The notes under the pieces: model-generated
Database searches by the model: none
Told to the model about the DNA's origin: nothing
What the model saw: only the letters and a program-made list of their open reading frames with translations
Position numbers and translations under genes: made by a program
From: Candidatus Melainabacteria bacterium
GTDB taxonomy: Bacteria > Cyanobacteriota > Vampirovibrionia > 2-02-FULL-35-15
Reading direction: 5' to 3'
Length of the DNA: 47,910 nucleotides
NCBI GenBank assembly: GCA_023250205.1
Contig: JAHFBE010000006.1
Span: 1 to 47,910, forward strand
Shown here: piece after piece, positions 36,117 to 42,082 of the stretch
How positions within the stretch are numbered: position 1 is the first letter of the stretch
Layout: each line of letters starts with the position of its first letter

Positions 36117-36770
36117 CTAATTTAGCTTTGGCAATCTTTTTCCAACAAATGCTATCAAGTTATCATACTGCATATATGGATTTGTTTTCTTTTGATTTTT
36201 TAATTCATCATGTTTCTTTTCAGCATAATTATGTCCAGGGAAAATCAACGTATCATCTGGCATTTTCATAAGCTTATTTTGAATAGTGTCAAACATTTGC
36301 TCTACATCTCCACCCGGCAAGTCACATCTTCCACAACCATTAATAAACAATGTATCACCTGAGACCAAATGCTTATGAACTAAAAAACACTGTGAACCCG
36401 GAGTATGTCCGGGAGTATGAACAAACTCTATTTCATAATTTCCAATTTTCAGCTTATCACCGGGCTTAGTTTCTTTTACATTTTCTTTGCCCCAGTTAAA
36501 CTTAAAAAACTCTGCTTCTTTTTGGTTTATATATACAGGAATATCAAGTTTGTTTAAAAGCTCTTCTACTCCATTTGTATGATCAAAGTGTCCATGAGTA
36601 ACTAATGCAGCTTTAATTTTTAAATTGTGCTTCTTTGCTTCCTCAATCAAATAGTTTACATCCCATGCTGGATCAATAACAGCAACATCGCCAGTAGCTT
36701 TATCCCCAATGAAATAAATAAAATTTTCCATTGGTCCTATTTCCATTTGATTTAATAAGAGATCCTGCAT
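36117..36770 (-). CDS. MBL-fold metallo-hydrolase, glyoxalase II-like
   Basis: It has 217 residues from the ATG giving MQDLLLNQ; a TTG 24 bases earlier is less likely. The metal motif is THGHFDH (His59, His61, Asp63, His64), and further ligands are in HTPGHTPGS, SGDTLF and FPGHNY. This layout is that of small glyoxalase II-like or persulfide-dioxygenase-like hydrolases. Substrate is not evident. Its place before BolA and CGFS glutaredoxin hints at thiol or glutathione-type chemistry, which is inference. Confidence 0.88.
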   Translation of the reverse strand: MQDLLLNQMEIGPMENFIYFIGDKATGDVAVIDPAWDVNYLIEEAKKHNLKIKAALVTHGHFDHTNGVEELLNKLDIPVYINQKEAEFFKFNWGKENVKETKPGDKLKIGNYEIEFVHTPGHTPGSQCFLVHKHLVSGDTLFINGCGRCDLPGGDVEQMFDTIQNKLMKMPDDTLIFPGHNYAEKKHDELKNQKKTNPYMQYDNLIAFVGKRLPKLN

Positions 36771-36800
36771 AATAATAAATATTCTAACCAACAACTAAGC

Positions 36801-36817
36801 ATTCTTGCCACAAGAAT
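36801..36817. promoter_or_regulatory. Perfect inverted repeat in the gap between MBL hydrolase and VWA genes
   Basis: ATTCTTG-CCA-CAAGAAT is a 7-base stem with a 3-base spacer, 31 bases before the hydrolase start. It may be an operator or a leader hairpin. The rest of the 228-base gap holds a weaker dyad (CTCAT / ATGAG near 36939) and no clear promoter pair. Confidence 0.35.
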
Positions 36818-36998
36818 ACCTCATGCTGAAACCAATTATTCTGAGCATATTTCACTAATTCACAAATTAATGTTAAATACCTTAATGAATTTACTCTTAA
36901 CAAATTAAAGAAAATTTATCTAACTTCAACTCATGGACTATGAGGTTAAGGAATCAATTTGCTACTATCAACATATAAAAACAATATAGGCAAGTTAT

Positions 36999-38354
36999 AT
37001 GGATGTTAGCGGATCAGTCACCAAAGTTCCTGGATTCACAAAGCCAGTAAGAATTGGCTCACAAATACTTCATGGTGATTTCTACGTAGTAGAAGCACAG
37101 CAACCAAAACAAGAAAAAGTAACCTTAATAGACAATGCTGTTTTATTAATAGACACTTCTTCCAGTATGAGAGGAGGTAGGTTAGCATTTGCAAAAATAT
37201 TAGCAAAAATGATAGCTACAGATGTAATTCCAGCAGAAACCACTAAAACAATAAATACGTTTGATTCAGCTGCAAGTGAAGTATCAAGCTCTACATTTTT
37301 ACATCGAACACGAAAAGCTATTGATAGTATGACTACTGGAAGTGGAACAAATATTCTTGCTGGAGCTGAACTTACCCAGAGTCAGCTCAATAAAACAGAT
37401 TCTAAAAAGAATTTATGCATTGTTTTTACCGATGGAGATCCGTACCCATCCAGCCAATTGCCAAAATTATATTCAACATTAAAAGAACTTAGAGAAAAGA
37501 ATGACTGCACAATATTAGTGTTTGGGATGGGAGAACAATACAATGAACAAATAGTAAAAAGGATGGCAGAAGAAGGTATTTTCTGGTTTCACGCATCTCC
37601 CACCTATACCGATATAAACAAATTAAAAGATAAATTAAAAAATGTAATTGATGATATCCAGACAAGTAAGTATTTTATAAGTGGTTCTGCTGCTGAAACA
37701 AATAAAGCCTCAAGAATCTCTCCAGTAGTTACAGAAATAGTAACAAAAGAAAATGGAAGACACATGCTTAGATTTGGTTATACACAGAATGGTGCTCATC
37801 TATGCTTATCCACAAAGCAACCACAATTTACCCTAATACAACAAGAACATGCATTAGAAAACCCAACAGACCTAAGAGAAGTCCTTGAAATTACAGATGT
37901 TAATTCTGAGAAATTAACCCCTCAACAACAAGCTCATATAAAAAGCCTGGTTTTACAATATCTCATAGCAACAATCTCTCAGGAGCATGATTTAATCGCA
38001 TTAAATAAACTTCAAAAAATCAATCAAAAAGATGAAGAAGCAAATCAATCACACACAATTGCTCAAAATAATGATTATTTGAGGCATGCTGCCAGTGAAG
38101 CATCATTTGTTAGCAATGTTCACAAGCCAGAGCCTAATGAACAAACCATTAACATTAACCCTGATGAAGTTAATCTGGGAGAAATAATAAGACAATTGGA
38201 AAACTTAAAAAGAGAAAGTCCTATAAGAAGGGGAGAAGAAAGAAGACCATCATTACCTGATAACACAATAGTCCTTCCTCAAGAAGAAGCAAACGTAGAT
38301 AAAGGATTAATTGAAAAATTAGTAGAAAAACTACGAAGGTTAAAATTCTGGTAA
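36999..38354 (+). CDS. VWA-domain protein, cytoplasmic, unknown role
   Basis: It has 451 residues with no signal peptide. A von Willebrand A domain covers about 45-230 with a complete metal site: DTSSS (52-56), the threonine in SGSGTNI (T117), and the aspartate in FTDGDPYP (D145). The next 120 residues look beta-rich and then helical (LTPQQQAHIKSLVLQYLIATIS). The tail is charged, with two amphipathic helices (LGEIIRQLENLKRES and LIEKLVEKLRRLKFW). A TAGG ribosome site is 8 bases before the ATG. No family beyond VWA is recognised. VWA proteins often work with AAA+ ATPases; one of unknown type lies 4 kb away. Confidence 0.75.
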   Translation: MDVSGSVTKVPGFTKPVRIGSQILHGDFYVVEAQQPKQEKVTLIDNAVLLIDTSSSMRGGRLAFAKILAKMIATDVIPAETTKTINTFDSAASEVSSSTFLHRTRKAIDSMTTGSGTNILAGAELTQSQLNKTDSKKNLCIVFTDGDPYPSSQLPKLYSTLKELREKNDCTILVFGMGEQYNEQIVKRMAEEGIFWFHASPTYTDINKLKDKLKNVIDDIQTSKYFISGSAAETNKASRISPVVTEIVTKENGRHMLRFGYTQNGAHLCLSTKQPQFTLIQQEHALENPTDLREVLEITDVNSEKLTPQQQAHIKSLVLQYLIATISQEHDLIALNKLQKINQKDEEANQSHTIAQNNDYLRHAASEASFVSNVHKPEPNEQTININPDEVNLGEIIRQLENLKRESPIRRGEERRPSLPDNTIVLPQEEANVDKGLIEKLVEKLRRLKFW

Positions 38355-38383
38355 TTGACTAATAGTCTATTTGTTAATAAAAA

Positions 38384-38457
<74 letters not shown>

Positions 38458-38471
38458 TCATTTTTTATAAC

Positions 38472-38558
38472 GCCTCGGAGCTGTTACACAGACTCCTCGG
38501 CTATTAGCATACTCACCTAAAGCGCTCAGACTTTCGTATTCAGAAAGTCTTCGCTTAG
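38472..38558. other. Two adjacent strong hairpins beside tRNA-Ile, possible structured RNA
   Basis: The first hairpin (38472-38501) pairs GCC, GGAG and CTGT with ACAG, CTCC and GGC, leaving a TAC loop, one bulged base and a symmetric two-base internal loop. Read on the minus strand this loop is GA opposite GA, a tandem sheared-type pair. The second (38517-38558) pairs CTA-AGCG and AGACTTTC with GAAAGTCT and CGCTTAG around a seven-base loop. Neither is followed by a T-run in either direction, so they are not standard terminators. They fill much of a 297-base gap that otherwise has no gene, only the promoter of the next gene. Confidence 0.45.
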
Positions 38559-38682
38559 AATTTACATTAACAGTAAAAAGCTGCTTTAACTTCTACTAAT
38601 AACACAAGCAATCTAAGTATCAGTATTCAAAAACACGTTAATTATAACTTGCAATGTTCTTACAAAGATAAATTTAAAATGC

Positions 38683-38711
38683 TTGACATATGTAAGGATA
38701 ATTGTTTTAAT
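38683..38711 (+). promoter_or_regulatory. Sigma-70-type promoter of the first orphan paralogue
   Basis: Consensus TTGACA, a 17-base spacer, then TTTAAT as -10. The expected start of transcription is about 38718, with an AAGGA ribosome site before the ATG at 38755. Confidence 0.65.
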
Positions 38712-38754
38712 ATGTATCAATCAATAATTTCAAAATAATAATTTAAGGAAAAAC

Positions 38755-39735
38755 ATGCAACTTAAAAAAATAAGCCTTTCACTTAACCCCTACGATTATT
38801 CTTCAATACGACAAAGAAATAAAGATGATACACAAACATTTGCTGGCTTAATCTTAAGAGGACACACGCTTGATGGATATGGCTGCCCACGTGTTCCAAG
38901 TACTGTAAATCCCTCCAAACAAAGATTCATGCAATCTGCAGTAAACAGACTTGTGAGATCTATTTATTCCATTAATGGTGCTACAGAACTTTTACTACAA
39001 TCTGACAATATTGCATCCGTAAGAGAAAAAGTGAATATAGAAATAGGAAGATTTAGAAATCTTGGAGAAGGAGAAGAACAAAGACATAGCAATGCAGTAG
39101 AAAAAAGAAAAGTTGAAAAGCATTATGCAGATCAGGCAGCGGCTATAGAAAAAGAAAAGCCAGAAGATGAAAAAGAACCATTAGAAATCGGCAGTGATTT
39201 AAAAGATTTAACTCCTGAAGAGATTGCCTCTTACACTACTGCATTTAAATACATGGCAGAAAAGAGAAGAGCATTTGCACAAGCTGTTAAAATCTCTCCA
39301 CATATTAATACTTTTGGATTTGCAGGATTATTAATGTCAGGTCCACAAATTTATATTCCCTGGGTATTAACTACTGATGGCATAGGTTTAAAAAGTCCAA
39401 GAAGAAATGATAGGCTAGCTGCTCTTACTTTATTAGAGATAGAAGTAGATGCAACTGCCAGAGAATTTAGGATAACGACTGAGGAACCGGATAAAAGTGG
39501 TACATTTTTATTATTTAATTATGATGATGCGATTAATTCAACCTCTTCAGTTATTGATGCATTATCCCAAGAAAATATCGGAGCAAGTGATCCCGATGTT
39601 GGTATAAAAAACCGAGCAGAAAGGTTAAAGGACAATGCTAGAGAATTAGAAAACATTTTAATGGCTAAAAGAGGAAAGAAGATCAACAAAGGAACATCTA
39701 TTATTTGGCCAAACTTTAATAGTGGAAGCAATTAA
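38755..39735 (+). CDS. Orphan protein, paralogue of the next gene, unknown function
   Basis: It has 326 residues, predicted cytoplasmic and mostly helical, with no signal peptide or membrane segment. A charged, probably coiled region spans about 110-145 (VEKRKVEKHYADQAAAIEKE). The best-conserved block is at about 200-225 (TDGIGLKSPRRNDRLAALTL), which aligns with TANGCGLKSSDEDVRKGALN in the following gene. A second weak match near the N-terminus is a G-x-P-x-xP segment (GYGCPRVP versus NRGLPIIP). No known family is recognised. Both genes have their own TTGACA promoters. Confidence 0.6.
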   Translation: MQLKKISLSLNPYDYSSIRQRNKDDTQTFAGLILRGHTLDGYGCPRVPSTVNPSKQRFMQSAVNRLVRSIYSINGATELLLQSDNIASVREKVNIEIGRFRNLGEGEEQRHSNAVEKRKVEKHYADQAAAIEKEKPEDEKEPLEIGSDLKDLTPEEIASYTTAFKYMAEKRRAFAQAVKISPHINTFGFAGLLMSGPQIYIPWVLTTDGIGLKSPRRNDRLAALTLLEIEVDATAREFRITTEEPDKSGTFLLFNYDDAINSTSSVIDALSQENIGASDPDVGIKNRAERLKDNARELENILMAKRGKKINKGTSIIWPNFNSGSN

Positions 39736-39807
39736 CCTTTAATCCATACATAGTTCTTACATGGGAAAAGACTTGCAAATTTGTTTTAGACAAAGAAGAA
39801 ACAATAC

Positions 39808-39836
39808 TTGACAAATTAGTTTTATATTGATTAAAT
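39808..39836 (+). promoter_or_regulatory. Sigma-70-type promoter of the second orphan paralogue
   Basis: TTGACA, a 17-base spacer, then TTAAAT, the same layout as the promoter of the paralogue upstream. The leader would be about 50 bases. The AAGGA at 39875-39879 is farther from the ATG than normal (about 16 bases). Confidence 0.5.
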
Positions 39837-39895
39837 TATAACCAAGCACTACATCTTACATCATTCAAATGCCCTTAAGGACGTCGTTTTAGCAT

Positions 39896-40639
39896 ATGTC
39901 AATAATACCTCCAATAAACTCAGTGATTAATCAAACTCAGGTAGCAAAAGAGTTTTCAGAAGTATTACCACTTACAATTAATACTCTTATGCAATTACCA
40001 TTACACAACCATGGAATTGATAATAGAGGATTACCAATAATTCCGGGGAACACAAAACTTAATGAATTAGAAGCAAGAAGAAAAGATATTAATCGATACT
40101 TTACAAACTTATACTCTACAAACACCTCACTAAGGGACAAATTAAATGTTGATGCTACTGAAAGTTTAAATGAATTAATTAAAAAGATGTCGATTTATTC
40201 TCCTATTACACTTTCACGACAATCACTTACTTACATATATTCATTGTCAGAATTTAAAAATATTTTTGCATTAACCCTTATTTGTGAAGAGCCAATGGCA
40301 GCACTTTCCCTTATAACAGCAAATGGATGTGGATTGAAAAGCAGCGATGAAGATGTAAGAAAAGGAGCACTGAATTTACTAACAGCAATTGTGAAATTTG
40401 CAGGATATTCTATCTCAGGAGTAGATCATAAGAACAAATACCTATCTTCGAATTTTGCAGTCATCTCATTAGGCAGGAAAATCACACACCAACTTATGGA
40501 TCAAAATGCAGCAAATAAAACATATGATACTTATAACCAACTGGATAGAGAATATGAAGAGATTGAAAGCAGGGAGTTAAATCGCATCGCTAATCTAATA
40601 CAAAATGAGCGTCAGGCAAACTTAAAAAAAGCTTCATAA
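39896..40639 (+). CDS. Orphan protein, shorter paralogue of the previous gene, unknown function
   Basis: It has 247 residues, mostly helical, with no export signal. It shares with its neighbour the GLKS block (about residues 140-160) and the preceding helix (FALTLICEEPMAAL versus FAGLLMSGPQIYIP). It lacks the neighbour's charged insertion, which accounts for most of the length difference. Identity outside the block is low, so the duplication is old. It converges on a TusA-like gene with a one-base gap. I cannot assign a function. Confidence 0.6.
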   Translation: MSIIPPINSVINQTQVAKEFSEVLPLTINTLMQLPLHNHGIDNRGLPIIPGNTKLNELEARRKDINRYFTNLYSTNTSLRDKLNVDATESLNELIKKMSIYSPITLSRQSLTYIYSLSEFKNIFALTLICEEPMAALSLITANGCGLKSSDEDVRKGALNLLTAIVKFAGYSISGVDHKNKYLSSNFAVISLGRKITHQLMDQNAANKTYDTYNQLDREYEEIESRELNRIANLIQNERQANLKKAS

Positions 40640-40640
40640 A

Positions 40641-40895
40641 TTAGTTATTTTTAGAGATTAAAATTTTATAGTGATTGTCAACTTTTTCCTTAGAAAGAAT
40701 TTTATGACCTTCTTCAAGAAGACTGGGCGGAACACTTTCTATAGCTTCACCAGAATCTAAAAGTACTTCAAGGGTTTGCCCATTTTTCATTTTATCTAAC
40801 TGTATTTTTGTCCTGACAAAGTTTAGAGGACATTCAACACCTCTCAAATCAATAATAATATCGGGAATTATATTTTCTAATACTTCTTTTTTCAT
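40641..40895 (-). CDS. TusA/SirA-like sulfur-carrier protein
   Basis: It has 84 residues from the ATG giving MKKEVLENII, chosen for the AAGGAT ribosome site six bases upstream. The open frame extends 40 codons further, but that part overlaps the gene before it. The conserved sulfur-accepting cysteine is C22 in DLRGVECPLNFVRTK, and the fold continues with LEVLLDSGEAIESVPPSL. These proteins pass persulfide sulfur to partners. It starts 8 bases after the cysteine-rich gene, so the two are probably one transcript. Confidence 0.88.
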   Translation of the reverse strand: MKKEVLENIIPDIIIDLRGVECPLNFVRTKIQLDKMKNGQTLEVLLDSGEAIESVPPSLLEEGHKILSKEKVDNHYKILISKNN

Positions 40896-40903
40896 ATTAA
40901 TCC

Positions 40904-41209
40904 TTAGGTCTGGCAAACACTTTGGTCTACCCTTACATCTCTTAGCGGAAAACATTTTTGTAAGACACAAGAATTTGGAAGTGGGCACTCTTCCTTTGTT
41001 TTCATTTTTACCCATTCTTTTTTAAAGCAATCTCTGCTTTGGATATAGCCATAGACAAAATCAAACATACTATCAATATCCTGCTCATGCTTTTCAGATA
41101 AACACTTCAAGCAGAATTGTTCTTCTACATATCCCAAAGCAAGATTCATATTATATGCTCTTCGACATATATCTTGATTACATTTGAGGCATGGGAATGG
41201 GAAATCCAT
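40904..41209 (-). CDS. Small cysteine-rich protein, probable metal or Fe-S binder
   Basis: It has 101 residues with ten cysteines. Two CxxC pairs are near the start (PCLKCN and FCLKCL), and a third group lies near the end (ECPLPNSCVLQKC). There is no signal peptide and no membrane segment. The spacing suggests a zinc or Fe-S site, but no family is recognised. It is followed directly by the TusA-like sulfur carrier. Palindromic repeat copy B lies between it and rplY upstream. Confidence 0.65.
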   Translation of the reverse strand: MDFPFPCLKCNQDICRRAYNMNLALGYVEEQFCLKCLSEKHEQDIDSMFDFVYGYIQSRDCFKKEWVKMKTKEECPLPNSCVLQKCFPLRDVRVDQSVCQT

Positions 41210-41221
41210 AACTTATTCTTT

Positions 41222-41308
41222 GTCATTACGAGGACTTTAGCCCAAAGCAATCTCACAAACATTCTAACGAACTTGAGATTGCTTCGTCGCTACGCTTCTC
41301 GCAATGAC
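41222..41308. repeat. Palindromic repeat, GTCATTGCGAG family, copy B
   Basis: The ends are GTCATTACGAG and CTCGCAATGAC (one mismatch). The inner pair GCAATCTCA (41247) and TGAGATTGC (41274) is the same as in copy A. At 87 bases it is shorter than copy A (122). It lies 5 bases from the rplY stop. Confidence 0.8.
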
Positions 41309-41313
41309 ACTGT

Positions 41314-42009
41314 TTATTTCTTAGCAGGCTTTTCAGCAGCTTTAGCAGCTACAGGAGGAGCTTTAGTAGCAGCTGAAGGAGCAGCTTCAGCAGGAGCAGC
41401 AACACCAGCAGCTGGTGCAGCAGCACCCTCAGCGACAACTGGAGCAGCTGTTTCTACTTCGTGGGTCTTAGGTACTTCTACCTTCACCAATACTTCTTCA
41501 GGTTTTGCAAGTATATGAATATTCTCAGAAATCTTTAAATCTTTTGCGTGAATTGCCTGACCAATTTCTGTAATTTCATCCAGATTTACATTAATAGCAT
41601 CAGGAATATCTTTTGGTAAACATTGGATTTCAATTTCATTATGAGAAATAATCAATATACCACCAGCAGCTACCGCTGATGAATGACCAATAAAGTTCAA
41701 AGCAACTTTAACTTTAATCTTCTCATCACTTTTAATCTTATAGAATTCAATATTTAAAAACTTATCTCTAATTGGATCTACCTGGACATTTCTAATAAGA
41801 ACAGGGAATTTATCACCTTCAACATCTAATTCATTTATATGTGAGTATGCTTTATGTGGAATCTTTGAAAATTCTTTTGCATTAACCTGCACTGAATGTG
41901 AATCAAATCCATGACCATAAACTGTAGCTGGAACAGATCCTTCAGCTCTTAATTTATTTGGAGTTTTATCTTCTCGTTTTTTTGCATTAATTGTAAGTTG
42001 TTTTGCCAT
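41314..42009 (-). CDS. rplY: 50S ribosomal protein L25/CTC
   Basis: Binds 5S rRNA in the large subunit. The N-terminal L25 domain (about 1-95) begins LTINAKKRED and has RAEGSVPATVYGHG. The C-terminal TL5-type domain (about 96-185) has GGILIISHNEIEIQCLPKDI. The last 45 residues are a low-complexity Ala/Pro/Lys tail (AAPAAGVAAPAEAAPS), longer than usual. The ATG lies only about three bases after the predicted transcription start and has no Shine-Dalgarno. Confidence 0.95.
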   Translation of the reverse strand: MAKQLTINAKKREDKTPNKLRAEGSVPATVYGHGFDSHSVQVNAKEFSKIPHKAYSHINELDVEGDKFPVLIRNVQVDPIRDKFLNIEFYKIKSDEKIKVKVALNFIGHSSAVAAGGILIISHNEIEIQCLPKDIPDAINVNLDEITEIGQAIHAKDLKISENIHILAKPEEVLVKVEVPKTHEVETAAPVVAEGAAAPAAGVAAPAEAAPSAATKAPPVAAKAAEKPAKK

Positions 42010-42018
42010 AGGGTTAAT

Positions 42019-42046
42019 ATTATAACTTAAACCCTAAATTCTTCAA
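42019..42046 (-). promoter_or_regulatory. Promoter of rplY, with dyad around the -10
   Basis: On the minus strand, -35 TTGAAG, a 16-base spacer and a perfect TATAAT. The start of transcription should fall within about 0-4 bases of the ATG. A 6-base inverted repeat (AGGGTT at 42010, AACCCT at 42030) brackets the -10 and may be an operator. Confidence 0.6.
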
Positions 42047-42082
42047 TAAACTGAAAGATTTTATATATACACAAAACAAGTG

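Noticed and set aside
38461-38558. Rho-independent terminator for the VWA gene or tRNA
   Set aside because: The hairpins are not followed by a T-run in either direction, and the T-run at 38461 is on the wrong side of the stem.
40896-41015. Longer start for the TusA-like gene
   Set aside because: The extra 40 residues lie inside the cysteine-rich gene in another frame, and the downstream ATG has a good AAGGAT site.
41117-41518. Open frame of 133 codons on the plus strand rich in Ala and Gly
   Set aside because: It is the reverse of the alanine-rich tail of rplY and of repeat copy B, with no ribosome site or family match.
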